Source: Gramella sp. MAR_2010_147
GTDB taxonomy: Bacteria > Bacteroidota > Bacteroidia > Flavobacteriales > Flavobacteriaceae
Direction: 5' to 3'
NCBI RefSeq assembly: GCF_900105135.1
Contig: NZ_LT629741.1
Coordinates: 2,170,001 to 2,234,000, forward strand
Length of the DNA: 64,000 nucleotides
Below the pieces are notes generated by a model that searched no databases, was not told the DNA's origin, and saw only the letters and a program-made list of their open reading frames with translations. This document shows, piece by piece, positions 1-8,851 of this stretch (positions are counted from its first letter, which is position 1; each line of letters begins with the position of its first letter). Made by a program: the position numbers and the translations under genes.

Positions 1-8
1 TTTGGTTT

Positions 9-539
9 ATGAATACGGTGGATATTATTTTAAGCCTGGTACTTTTATACGGATTAGTACGTGGCTTTTTCAGAGGATTGCTTACCGAGCTTGCTTCCCT
101 TATAGGAATTGTTGCCGGAATTTACGGCGCCATTCATTTTTCACATTTTTTAGGTAATATCCTGGTTAATCATGTAGATTGGGAAGTTCAATATATTAAT
201 CTTATTAGTTTTGCGATCACCTTTATCCTTATCGTATTTCTGGTTTCCTTAATAGGAAAAATGCTTACGAAGATCGCTGCTTTTGCAGCTCTTGGAATTG
301 TTAACAAGCTTCTTGGTGGAGTCTTTGGACTTATAAAATCAGCTTTCGTTACCAGTGTGATCATTATGTTCTTTAAAGCTACCAATGAACGTATAGAGAT
401 CATTGAAGATAGAACACTGGAAGAATCTATACTTTATGAACCCGTTGAAGGGATCGCCCCCATTATTTTACCATCTATCATCAAACAGGTACAGGAACGA
501 GATCTGTTGAATGATGACGATGATGTAGCCAGGCTTTAA
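9..539 (+). CDS. CvpA family membrane protein
   Basis: Small integral membrane protein of 176 residues with about four hydrophobic segments (roughly residues 5-22, 26-45, 63-84 and 100-122) and a charged C-terminal tail ending in an acidic DDDD-type run. The glycine-rich N-terminal segment (VDIILSLVLLYGLVRGFFRG) is typical of the CvpA/colicin V production family. Members of this family are linked to envelope homeostasis, but the biochemical role is not settled. The ATG lies 8 bases into the window, so the upstream context cannot be seen. A strong hairpin terminator follows the stop. The family call is fairly sure; the function is open. Confidence 0.85.
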   Translation: MNTVDIILSLVLLYGLVRGFFRGLLTELASLIGIVAGIYGAIHFSHFLGNILVNHVDWEVQYINLISFAITFILIVFLVSLIGKMLTKIAAFAALGIVNKLLGGVFGLIKSAFVTSVIIMFFKATNERIEIIEDRTLEESILYEPVEGIAPIILPSIIKQVQERDLLNDDDDVARL

Positions 540-547
540 AATATTAA

Positions 548-577
548 AAAATCCGGAACATAGTATGCTCCGGATTT
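548..577. terminator. Bidirectional hairpin terminator between cvpA-like gene and carbonic anhydrase
   Basis: AAATCCGGA pairs with TCCGGATTT across an 11-nt loop, with A and T runs at the ends. It lies between two convergent genes and can serve both. Confidence 0.7.
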
Positions 578-616
578 CTCTTACTTTTCATAGCCTATTC
601 TGGCCGATTAGATGAA

Positions 617-1240
617 TTACAATAAAGTAACTTTTCCGCTGGAAATCGAGTAAACCCCTCCAACGATCTTAATCTCTCCATTCTCTTCCATTTCTTTTAA
701 AATAGGACTCTTACCCCTAATTCTGTCCATGGTGAGCTTTACATTGTTTTCCACAACATCTGCAACAAAAGAATCGTTTTTAGAGTTTCTATCCCCATCG
801 GTTTCTGTTGTCTCTACGGCTGGTTTTATATTACTTAGTAAATGAGTAATATTACCTAATTCAACGTCATCACAAGCCGCTTTTACAGCACCACATCCTT
901 CATGACCCAGTACGAGTACAAGCTTACTTCCAGCTACCTTGCAGGAATATTCCATGCTCCCAAGAATATCGGTATTTTCAAAATTACCTGCTACTCTTGC
1001 AGCAAAAACATCTCCTACACCCTGGTCAAAAACAGTTTCAACAGGAACACGTGAATCTATACAGCCAAGAATTACTGCCTGTGGCCATTGCCCTCCAGTA
1101 GTTTTTTCTATTTGAGAACCATAGTTTCTCTGATGCATTTTATTTTCAGTGAATCTCTTATTTCCATCCATCAAATCTTTTAGAACAGCATCAGGACTTA
1201 ATTGTGATTGTTTTTCTTTATTTATTATTTCAGTAATCAT
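617..1240 (-). CDS. Beta-class carbonic anhydrase
   Basis: Interconverts CO2 and bicarbonate. The beta-class zinc site is visible: C60-x-D62-x-R64 in GCIDSRVP, and H113 and C116 in LGHEGCGA. No signal peptide is seen, so the enzyme should be cytoplasmic. Length (207 aa) is usual for the class. It lies 57 bp downstream of a SulP-type anion transporter on the same strand, with no clear terminator between. That arrangement suggests the transporter brings in bicarbonate and the anhydrase balances it with CO2 for carboxylation reactions. The coupling is inferred from position; the enzyme call is firm. Confidence 0.95.
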   Translation of the reverse strand: MITEIINKEKQSQLSPDAVLKDLMDGNKRFTENKMHQRNYGSQIEKTTGGQWPQAVILGCIDSRVPVETVFDQGVGDVFAARVAGNFENTDILGSMEYSCKVAGSKLVLVLGHEGCGAVKAACDDVELGNITHLLSNIKPAVETTETDGDRNSKNDSFVADVVENNVKLTMDRIRGKSPILKEMEENGEIKIVGGVYSISSGKVTLL

Positions 1241-1297
1241 AATGTTATTTTTTATTAATTCTACTTAAGAATGCATAAGACATAGTGAAATCTATGC

Positions 1298-2878
1298 TTA
1301 AGCTGGCTTTTTATCTAAATTAAAAAATTGCTGGTAACTATCAGGATTTTCAACGGTTCCTCTTTCTGAAACGATCTTGATATTTATATTTTTTTCCTCA
1401 GCCTTAATTTTAAAGTCATCAAGAATTTCAATAATATCACTGTCCAGATATCTGGTTTTGCTTACATCCATCACTAGATAAGAATTTTCATCAAGGTTAT
1501 TTAGCTCCTTAAGAATAGCTCCTTTATTGATAAAAGTAACCTCTTCAGCAAGTCTCATTTTTACTGTTTTACTTCCGTTTTCAACATTTTCGATATGAAG
1601 AAAATAAGAGTTCTGGTAACTTTTTATTAAGATCACAAAAACACCCACGACAAGACCTAAGCTAATCCCTATTAATAGATCTCCAAAAATGATTCCCACT
1701 ATGGTAACTATAAAAGGTACAAATTGTTTCCATCCCGCTTTATACATATTTATAAATAAAGATGGTTTTGCCAGTTTATAACCAACCAGGAATAAAATAG
1801 CTGCCAATACTGAAAGTGGAATATAATTTAGAATATTTGGAATAATCACTACAGAGATCAGTAATAAGAACCCGTGTATGATCGCAGACATTTTTGTTTG
1901 TCCTCCAGATTGAACATTTGCAGAACTCCTAACAATTACCTGGGTTACAGGCAATCCTCCAATTAGTCCTGACACCATATTACCAGTTCCCTGAGCAAAA
2001 AGCTCTCTGTTGGTTGGAGTTGTTCTTTTATGGGGATCCAGTTTATCTATCGCCTCTACAGATAACAGGGTTTCTAAACTTGCTACCAATGCAATGGTAA
2101 AAGCTGTGATCCAAATTTGTGGATTTCCTATCATTTTAAATGATGGGGTAGTAAACTGGCCCATGAATGAATCAAAACTGTCTGGCACCGGCACATTTAC
2201 CAGGTGATCTGCAGAAATTCCCATGGTTTCAGAATCACGGGTTACAAGGTAATAAACGATACCTACCACCACCGCAACTAAGGGTCCCTGAACTAATTTG
2301 AAAAATTTTCCTTTTTTTGACAGTACTGCTTCCCAAAGTATTAAAATGGCCATCCCTATAATCGCAATCAGGGTAGCTCCAGGACTAATATTATTAACAG
2401 AGTTTATTATTTCGGAAAAAGTATTCTGTCCATCTACCTGGAAAAAAGCCCAGTCTCCCTGAGGATCATCATCATATCCAAAAAAGTGAGGAATTTGTTT
2501 CAGAACTATGATAATACCGATACCGGTAAGCATTCCCTTAATCACACTATTTGGAAAATAATATCCAATAATTCCCGCTTTTAGAAATCCAAATAGAATC
2601 TGAATCACTCCGGCAAGTACCACAGCCAACAGGAAATTTTCATAACCTCCCAAACTGGAAATGGCTACCAAAACAATCGCGGCAAGACCTGCAGCAGGAC
2701 CACTTACTCCTAAACTGGCTCCACTTATAGAACCAACTACAATACCGCCAACAATACCGGCAATTAAACCGGAAAATAGCGGCGCACCACTAGCCAGGGC
2801 GATCCCTAAACATAATGGAATAGCAACGAAAAATACGACAACACTTGCCGGAAAATCTTTATTAAGATTTTTAAACAT
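1298..2878 (-). CDS. SulP family anion (bicarbonate/sulfate) transporter with STAS domain
   Basis: 526-residue secondary transporter. The N-terminal 400 or so residues hold 10-12 hydrophobic helices with the SulP signature region near residues 30-70 (glycine-rich, VSGPAAGLAAIV). A C-terminal STAS domain occupies about residues 430-515 (MDVSKTRYLDSD resembles the STAS loop). Family members carry sulfate, bicarbonate or dicarboxylates. The adjacent beta-carbonic anhydrase favours bicarbonate (BicA-like), as an inference. No sulfate assimilation genes are nearby. It is likely cotranscribed with the anhydrase; a 118-bp gap separates it from the small membrane gene upstream. Confidence 0.9.
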   Translation of the reverse strand: MFKNLNKDFPASVVVFFVAIPLCLGIALASGAPLFSGLIAGIVGGIVVGSISGASLGVSGPAAGLAAIVLVAISSLGGYENFLLAVVLAGVIQILFGFLKAGIIGYYFPNSVIKGMLTGIGIIIVLKQIPHFFGYDDDPQGDWAFFQVDGQNTFSEIINSVNNISPGATLIAIIGMAILILWEAVLSKKGKFFKLVQGPLVAVVVGIVYYLVTRDSETMGISADHLVNVPVPDSFDSFMGQFTTPSFKMIGNPQIWITAFTIALVASLETLLSVEAIDKLDPHKRTTPTNRELFAQGTGNMVSGLIGGLPVTQVIVRSSANVQSGGQTKMSAIIHGFLLLISVVIIPNILNYIPLSVLAAILFLVGYKLAKPSLFINMYKAGWKQFVPFIVTIVGIIFGDLLIGISLGLVVGVFVILIKSYQNSYFLHIENVENGSKTVKMRLAEEVTFINKGAILKELNNLDENSYLVMDVSKTRYLDSDIIEILDDFKIKAEEKNINIKIVSERGTVENPDSYQQFFNLDKKPA

Positions 2879-2996
2879 AACATACTTGTTTTAAACAGGT
2901 CTAAAAACCTGTTGAATTTTTACAAAATAAAATGATAAGGGAGCCTAAAGATTCCCTCAAATGCCTTAGTAATGGCATGTAAGAATTAGAAGAATA

Positions 2997-3314
2997 TTAT
3001 ACTATTTTTGGTGGAGGGGAAGAAATAGAAAGGAAGACTTTGTACCGGTTCTCTTTATAAAAATGACCGTCTATCTTCATAATTTGAAGAAAATGAATAC
3101 TATCATAATTAGAGACAGTTTCTTCAATTGTATATTCTAAATTAATTTGATTCTTGGAAGAACTCTCCTCTTCATTTACATTGAATGCAATAGAGATATC
3201 TACATTTCTATCGATCAACGAAATTACCGTTGGAGCGAATAAAAATGTAACAAATATAAATCCCAGTATATAGGCAAACAGCTTCACGGCGGCAAAAATA
3301 GGCAATTTTAACAA
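2997..3314 (-). CDS. Small membrane-anchored protein of unknown function
   Basis: 105 residues, family not recognised. A hydrophobic N-terminal segment (about residues 5-32) is followed by a soluble domain of about 70 residues that begins with an acidic/serine stretch (NEEESSSKN) and ends in SISSPPPKIV. This fits a single-span protein with its C-terminal domain outside the cytoplasm, or an uncleaved signal peptide. It lies upstream of and codirectional with the SulP/carbonic anhydrase pair, so a role linked to that transporter is possible, but nothing in the sequence shows it. Confidence 0.6.
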   Translation of the reverse strand: MLKLPIFAAVKLFAYILGFIFVTFLFAPTVISLIDRNVDISIAFNVNEEESSSKNQINLEYTIEETVSNYDSIHFLQIMKIDGHFYKENRYKVFLSISSPPPKIV

Positions 3315-3364
3315 ATACCAATAAGTTTAATCATATCGAATAGTTAAACTATTATCAAAAAATC

Positions 3365-4114
3365 TTATAGCATTTTTATTTTGTCTGAATTCACCCAGCC
3401 CTGAGCGCCATTAGAAAGTTCGATCCTGGACCATTCCTGGTAATCTTCCAGGATCTTCGCTTTGGTTCCCTCATGGAGCTGAAAACTAGCTTCACCACGT
3501 AAAGTAGGTTCATCACGAACCTCAACCTCTTCTTCAAAAATAATGGCATATTGATTATCCTGAACATAGGACTGCTGCTGAAACGCAAAAGTGACTGAGA
3601 TCACACAACAAACAACGCAAATCATCGCTCCGGTAAAGAATACTCTTTTATATAGGGATCTACTTGCATAATAATAGAGAAGAAAAAGAATTACAAAGAA
3701 TACCGAATATATTATTGCCATTACCGCCCAGGTTGTATAGGAAAAAGTTGAAACAAAATTATTAAACCACATGGAAAAGCCGGTTTGCTCAATCTTTTCA
3801 ATATCATCAATTACCATATTTCGGGCAAATTCAATATTATTCTCTATATCTTCATCTCCGGGGTCTAACTGAAGTGCTTTTTCATAATAGTAGATACTGG
3901 GCGCCACATGATTCAGTTTATAGTGTGCATTCCCCAGATTAAAATAGAGCTCGGCCGAAGTTTCTCCCTCTTCTAAAATCATTTCATATTTCGAAATAGC
4001 CACTTCATAATCACCTTTCTGGTAGGCTGAGTTTGCTTCATCAAACAATTCTGTATTTTGAGAGAACCCAAAGAAGCTCAACATTATAAAACAAAATAAT
4101 ATCAACTTTTTCAT
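3365..4114 (-). CDS. batE: BatE-like TPR and SH3-domain membrane protein
   Basis: Last gene of the Bat cluster. Residues 1-19 form a signal peptide (MKKLILFCFIMLSFFGFSQ). Residues 20-100 hold TPR repeats (ANSAYQKGDYEVAISKYE; AELYFNLGNAHYKLNHVAPS). Two membrane spans lie near 128-152 and 158-180, and a bacterial SH3 domain follows from about 185 to the end (VRDEPTLRGEASFQL...WSRIELSNGAQGWV). TPR and SH3 modules suggest protein-protein or cell-wall contacts at the envelope. The start is 2 bases downstream of the batD stop, so the two genes are translationally close. The gene-name call rests on order and domains. Confidence 0.85.
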   Translation of the reverse strand: MKKLILFCFIMLSFFGFSQNTELFDEANSAYQKGDYEVAISKYEMILEEGETSAELYFNLGNAHYKLNHVAPSIYYYEKALQLDPGDEDIENNIEFARNMVIDDIEKIEQTGFSMWFNNFVSTFSYTTWAVMAIIYSVFFVILFLLYYYASRSLYKRVFFTGAMICVVCCVISVTFAFQQQSYVQDNQYAIIFEEEVEVRDEPTLRGEASFQLHEGTKAKILEDYQEWSRIELSNGAQGWVNSDKIKML

Positions 4115-4116
4115 TC

Positions 4117-5874
4117 CTATAACTGTTTATCAAGTGTTGAAATTACAAGAACTGCCTGGTTATAATCCTGCTGCATGGCATCTGAAGATGCCGGTGTATA
4201 TCTGGCAAACTCACAACTTTCCAGCAACGAAATAAAATCTGAGCTTGTCTGATCGCTCACCCCCTTTTCATGTAGCAAACCTGAAATTCGCTCTTTACTC
4301 ATTTCACCGGTCTGGATCCTTAACTTCGCTTTTAAATAATTATGCATGGAACGCTCTAAAGCGAGATAAAATTCTTTTTGATCACCAAGGTTCTTTTTCG
4401 CTTCTGAAAGGTATCTTCTGGCGAGTTTATCGGCTCTTCTAATTCTGTTACCCTTTACATCATTAGCCCTTTGCTCTCGCTTTTTTCCAAACATAATAAA
4501 AAGCGGGATTGCTGCAAGTGGAAGGATTAAAGCGCTCCAGAAACCTAAAGACCCCAGGAAACTATCACTGTTTACGGGTTTTAAACTGGTTTTTAATTTT
4601 ATAAACCTAAACTGATTCCCGTCAATAGCCAGGCTTTGTTTATTGGACCCTGAAAATCCCGAAGGCTCATTTCCTGCCAGCGGTCCTTTTTCAACATTGA
4701 TCACAAGCTCCCCTGATGCATGAGTTTTGTATGACTCGGTAGAAGGATCAAAATAAGAAAATGATAAAGCCGGTATTGGATATTTACCTTTTCGTGTGGG
4801 AACAATGGTATAGGTTTCAGCAATACTCCCCTGCATTCCGTTCAGATTTGTATTTACGTTCTCCTGTCTTTCCGGATCATACATTTCAAGAGAAGATGGC
4901 GCTGTAAGTTCAGGGAGATCAAACAACTTAAGATTTCCGTTTCCACGAACTTCCACTTTTGCCTGAAGACTTTCACCAGCATTCAAATCATCCTTATCCG
5001 CCGTAACATTAAAATCAAATTTTCCCACAGCACCCGTAAAATTAGCAGGCTTTCCAGCTGGAAGTGGTTTTACATTGATCTTTTTATTGTCGGCAGCTAC
5101 GGTCTTATTAACCGTTTTATAAATTCGGCTCCCAAAAATATCCCTTCGCTCACTAGGCACATCTACGGCGATAGAAAGTGTAAGTGGTTCAATATTTAGT
5201 TCGCCTGTTTTCTGCGGATAGAGGATCGTTTTTCTAAGAATGACATAGCGATAAGGTTCCCCCCTGTATTCGCCGTTTTCTACCCTTAGCTGTTGAATAT
5301 CGATACTCTGGCTCCAGAAATCATTGTATTTAGGACTGTCTAATTCTCTCCAGTTACTTACACTCACACGCGGGCTCACATACAGCTTATACACAACGGT
5401 AAGCGCCTCATTTAAATAGGGACTGGCCTTGGAAACCTCGGCTACCAGATGCAAATTATCTTCTGCGATCATCTCGCTGCTATCACCATCGGTAGGTTTA
5501 TCTACCGCAGCTGTAATTTCTACAGAAAGTGGCGAAGTTTTATATGTTTTATCATCGATAACGATCTCTGCCTGTCCTATGGTGAGCCTACCCCTTTTCT
5601 TAGGCTGAAGATAAAAACTGTAGGTTTTTGAATACGCCATTTTCCCGTTAAGAATGCTGGTGCTTATTTTCTGATTGGGTCCACCAACAACGGTAAAATC
5701 ATTAAATGACGGCGGATTGAAGTTGTCCCCATCTTCATTCATTTCAAAATCTACCCTAAGCCGTTCATTAATTCCCAGCTTTTCTCTGCTCACCTTTGCT
5801 TCAAACCTTACCTGGGCCTGAATAAGCCCGGAAGCAAACAATAAAAAACTTAAAATTAAATACCTCAATTTCAT
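4117..5874 (-). CDS. batD: BatD family envelope protein
   Basis: BatD proteins accompany VWA proteins and a MoxR ATPase in aerotolerance operons; the exact activity is unknown. I start at MKLRYLILSF, nine codons inside the longest frame, because this gives a clean signal peptide (to about LIQAQ). The following ~430 residues form beta-rich Ig-like domains (VRFEAKVSREKLGINERLRVDF; DDLNAGESLQAKVEV). One transmembrane helix lies near residue 455-475 and a cytoplasmic helical tail follows. About 585 residues, usual for the family. Neighbours on both sides are bat genes. Confidence 0.88.
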   Translation of the reverse strand: MKLRYLILSFLLFASGLIQAQVRFEAKVSREKLGINERLRVDFEMNEDGDNFNPPSFNDFTVVGGPNQKISTSILNGKMAYSKTYSFYLQPKKRGRLTIGQAEIVIDDKTYKTSPLSVEITAAVDKPTDGDSSEMIAEDNLHLVAEVSKASPYLNEALTVVYKLYVSPRVSVSNWRELDSPKYNDFWSQSIDIQQLRVENGEYRGEPYRYVILRKTILYPQKTGELNIEPLTLSIAVDVPSERRDIFGSRIYKTVNKTVAADNKKINVKPLPAGKPANFTGAVGKFDFNVTADKDDLNAGESLQAKVEVRGNGNLKLFDLPELTAPSSLEMYDPERQENVNTNLNGMQGSIAETYTIVPTRKGKYPIPALSFSYFDPSTESYKTHASGELVINVEKGPLAGNEPSGFSGSNKQSLAIDGNQFRFIKLKTSLKPVNSDSFLGSLGFWSALILPLAAIPLFIMFGKKREQRANDVKGNRIRRADKLARRYLSEAKKNLGDQKEFYLALERSMHNYLKAKLRIQTGEMSKERISGLLHEKGVSDQTSSDFISLLESCEFARYTPASSDAMQQDYNQAVLVISTLDKQL

Positions 5875-5925
5875 CTTTTTCCTCCTATAGAATCGACACA
5901 TTTTGTCGAAAAAAACCTTTAAATG

Positions 5926-6792
5926 TTACCAATCTTTTTCAGATTTTACTTTTACTCCTTTTGCTTTTTCAGCATTTATTTTATCCTGAACCTTCTTTTC
6001 TTCATTATTCATAGCCTCTAGCAGACTTTGAATTTGCTGAGGAGAAAGCTGTCCCTGAGCAGGTTTTGGCTGCTGTTGTTTTTCTTTATCGCCTTTTCCT
6101 TCATTCTCCTTCTTTTCATCTCCCTTATCTTTTTGCTTATCCTCATTTTGATCACCCTCTTTTTTATCTTTTTCATTCTCTCCTTCATCCTGGGGCTTTT
6201 GATCCTGTTTGTCATCTTCTCCGCCTTCACCGTCCTTCTTGTCTTTATCCTGCTGATCTTTATTTTCGTCCTTTTTCTCGTCGTCCTGCTTGTTCTGGTC
6301 TTTATTTTGATCCTGATCTTGCTTCTCCTTCTCCAGCATTTTCTTGGCCAAAGCAAGATTATACCTGGTCTCCTCATCAGTAGGGTCATTACGAAGTGCT
6401 TCCTTAAAAGCATTCACAGCTTCCTGATAATTTTCTTGCTGCATATAGGAATTCCCGAGATTATGAAAAATACGATGTTTTTCTTCTTTTGTAGTACCGA
6501 TCTCTGCAGCTTCTTTTAAACGTTGCTCAGCGTTCAAAGATTTCTCTTTGGTATAATAGAGGTTTCCCATATTATACTTCGCATTCAGGTTTGAAGGATC
6601 CTTTGAAATTGCTTTTCTATAAGAGGCTTCGGCGCTCGCGAAATCATTTTCAGCTAAAGACTCCTGGGCCTCTGCAATATATTTATCTGCCTCTCTTTTG
6701 AGCTTTTCAGGTTTTTCCTGGGCAGTAACAGCACTTACCCCAAAAAGGATAAGAATCCCTGAAAATAGAATGTATCGTTTCTTAATCTTCAT
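5926..6792 (-). CDS. batC: BatC-like TPR protein with long charged tail
   Basis: 288 residues. A signal peptide (to about VTAQ) precedes three or so TPR repeats over residues 28-155 (ADKYIAEAQESLAENDFASAEASYRKA; AKYNMGNLYYTKEKS; HRIFHNLGNSYMQQENYQEAVNAFKEA). After that comes an extremely polar K/D/E/Q stretch of about 85 residues, then a short helical end rich in Q and K. Tails of this kind are common in BatC homologues and likely unstructured. Its start overlaps the end of batB by 11 bases, indicating translational coupling. Long open frames on the opposite strand here are a by-product of the repetitive codons. Confidence 0.88.
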   Translation of the reverse strand: MKIKKRYILFSGILILFGVSAVTAQEKPEKLKREADKYIAEAQESLAENDFASAEASYRKAISKDPSNLNAKYNMGNLYYTKEKSLNAEQRLKEAAEIGTTKEEKHRIFHNLGNSYMQQENYQEAVNAFKEALRNDPTDEETRYNLALAKKMLEKEKQDQDQNKDQNKQDDEKKDENKDQQDKDKKDGEGGEDDKQDQKPQDEGENEKDKKEGDQNEDKQKDKGDEKKENEGKGDKEKQQQPKPAQGQLSPQQIQSLLEAMNNEEKKVQDKINAEKAKGVKVKSEKDW

Positions 6793-7846
6793 CTGCTTTC
6801 GTTCCTTTTCTTTTTCTTTCGTTGAACAGGTTCAGTCTTTTTAACCAGGCGGTGCTTCGCTCCAGTATAAAAATATCAAGAAATAATAATGCCAAACCTA
6901 ATGCCAGAAACCATTGAAAATGAGATTTAAAGTCGGCAAACTGCTTTGCTTCAAATTCAGTCTTTTCAATGTTCAGTAATTCTTCATTCACACGATCTAC
7001 CACGTTGCCGGTCACATTTCCTTCAATATAACTCCCATCGGTAACATTTGCGATCTCCTGCAGCGTTGCCGGATTCAATTTTGTGATCACCGTTTCTCCC
7101 TGCCTGTCTTTCTTATAATTCTGAACGACACCGTTCCTCTTAATAGGAATAGGCCCTCCTTTTTCGGTACCTACTCCAATGGTAAAAATACGAATTCCTT
7201 TTTCAGCTGCCTGCTCTGCAATGTCTTCTACATTTCCTTCATGATCTTCCCCGTCACTTAGAATAAACAACACTCTATTAGTCTGCTTATCGTCATCGTA
7301 ATAAGTGGTTGCCAGTTCTATGGCATCACTTATCGCTGTTCCCTGTGAAGAGATCATATCGGTATTCAATGCCTGCAGAAACATTTTTGCTGCTGAAAAA
7401 TCTGTAGTTATCGGCAATTGAGGATAGGCTCCTCCTGCATAAGCAATAATACCAACCCGGTCACTTCCTAAAGAGTTGAGGATCTGACTTACCAATTGCT
7501 TAGATTTCTCCAGGCGATTAGGAGCAATATCTTCAGCATCCATACTCTTTGAAACGTCTATGGCAAAAACAATATCTACACCTTCACGCTTTACCGTTTC
7601 CATTTTAGTTCCCATCTTGGGATTTACCAGCGCAATTACCAGACTGGCTAACGCAAGAAGAACAAGCACTATCTTTATAACAGGTTTTGATCTTGATCTG
7701 TTTGGCGCAAGAAACTTAAGTAACTTATTGTCTGCAAACTTTTTCCTGGTACTATTCTGCCAGAAAATAAAGATCAGAAATAACAGGGCGATCACTGGAA
7801 TTACCAGTAATAACCAAAACCATATTTTTTCTTCTAATACAAACAT
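6782..7846 (-). CDS. batB: BatB, membrane-anchored von Willebrand factor A domain protein
   Basis: 354 residues. Two N-terminal membrane helices (about 8-28 and 57-75) precede a VWA domain (about residues 88-290) with an intact MIDAS motif DVSKS in FAIDVSKSMDAED and later conserved T and D positions (LSDGEDHEG). One further helix lies near 312-330. VWA domains bind metal-dependent protein partners. With BatA and a MoxR AAA ATPase this suggests a chaperone-like or metal-insertion complex at the inner membrane, which is established only by analogy. It starts 1 base after the batA stop region, and its end overlaps batC. Confidence 0.92.
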   Translation of the reverse strand: MFVLEEKIWFWLLLVIPVIALLFLIFIFWQNSTRKKFADNKLLKFLAPNRSRSKPVIKIVLVLLALASLVIALVNPKMGTKMETVKREGVDIVFAIDVSKSMDAEDIAPNRLEKSKQLVSQILNSLGSDRVGIIAYAGGAYPQLPITTDFSAAKMFLQALNTDMISSQGTAISDAIELATTYYDDDKQTNRVLFILSDGEDHEGNVEDIAEQAAEKGIRIFTIGVGTEKGGPIPIKRNGVVQNYKKDRQGETVITKLNPATLQEIANVTDGSYIEGNVTGNVVDRVNEELLNIEKTEFEAKQFADFKSHFQWFLALGLALLFLDIFILERSTAWLKRLNLFNERKRKGTKADED

Positions 7847-8851
7847 TTATATAAATCCTCTAAAAATTGTGAGTCTTAAAAGCACTTCGAACAATAATAG
7901 ACCACCGGCCAGTAGAACTAACGGGCGGTATTTCTCATCGTAATTGTAATATCTGAATTCTTCAATCTCCGTTTTTTCAAGCGAATCAATTTCAGAATAA
8001 ATTTCTTCCAGCTTTTCATTATTGGTAGCCCTGAAGTATTTCCCTCCGGTAGCCGCAGCAATTTCCTTTAGCAAATCTTCATCTATTTCCACCTGAACGT
8101 TCCCGAACTGAATCCTTCCAGTTGGGGTAACCCTAACTGGAGACAAAGCCATTCCATTACTTCCCACTCCAATGGTATACACTTTTATGCCAAATTCAAC
8201 CGCAAGTTCACTCGCCGTATTTGGATCTATAAATCCGGCATTATTTACCCCGTCTGTAAGCAGTATGATCACCTTGCTCTCTGCCTCGCTATCTTTAATT
8301 CTATTTACTGCCGTTGCAAGTCCGGAGCCTATAGCAGTACCGTTTTCAAGGACATTATTGTACTCGATATCTTCCAGAGCATCCAGAACTATCGCTTTGT
8401 CACTTGTAATTGGTGTTTTGGTAAAGCTTTCTCCGGCGTAAACCACTAATCCAATCCGGTCTCCGGGCCGATCCTGAATAAACTCTTCAGCTACATTCTT
8501 TGTGGCATCAAGACGATTTGGTTGCAGATCCCGCGCAAGCATACTTGCAGAAACATCTATCGCCATCACAATATCTATTCCCTGCGTACTACTGGTTTGT
8601 GTTGAAACATCTACTGTCCTTGGTCTCGTCATCGCCGTTATTATTAATGAAAGCGTTAGCAACCTTAGCAGGAACAGTAAAGGTCTTAGTTTTGGAAGAA
8701 TCCCAGGTTTTGTTTTAAAGCCTTTAGTACTTGAGATCTTTAATTCTGGTGTTTGCTTGTTTCGTTTCCAGAAATACCAGGCTATTGCCAGCGGAAGCAG
8801 CAAAAATAGCCAGAAGAATTCCGGGTTTTCAAATGTAAAATTTGCAAACAT
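7847..8851 (-). CDS. batA: BatA, membrane-anchored von Willebrand factor A domain protein
   Basis: 334 residues with the same plan as BatB: an N-terminal helix at about 10-27, a second helix near 58-75, a VWA domain (about 88-290) with the MIDAS motif DVSAS in MAIDVSASMLARD, and a C-terminal helix near 308-328. Its first base is shared with the stop of the gene upstream (TAATG overlap), so it is translationally coupled to the BatD-like membrane protein. In this operon type BatA and BatB are thought to form a complex. The annotation is firm; the physiological role (oxygen tolerance, envelope stress) is taken from the family. Confidence 0.92.
   Translation of the reverse strand: MFANFTFENPEFFWLFLLLPLAIAWYFWKRNKQTPELKISSTKGFKTKPGILPKLRPLLFLLRLLTLSLIITAMTRPRTVDVSTQTSSTQGIDIVMAIDVSASMLARDLQPNRLDATKNVAEEFIQDRPGDRIGLVVYAGESFTKTPITSDKAIVLDALEDIEYNNVLENGTAIGSGLATAVNRIKDSEAESKVIILLTDGVNNAGFIDPNTASELAVEFGIKVYTIGVGSNGMALSPVRVTPTGRIQFGNVQVEIDEDLLKEIAAATGGKYFRATNNEKLEEIYSEIDSLEKTEIEEFRYYNYDEKYRPLVLLAGGLLLFEVLLRLTIFRGFI

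Noticed and set aside
6028..6519. Hydrophobic open frame on the plus strand opposite batC
   Set aside because: It is the mirror of the K/E/D/Q-rich codons of batC; batC has signal peptide, TPR repeats and operon context.
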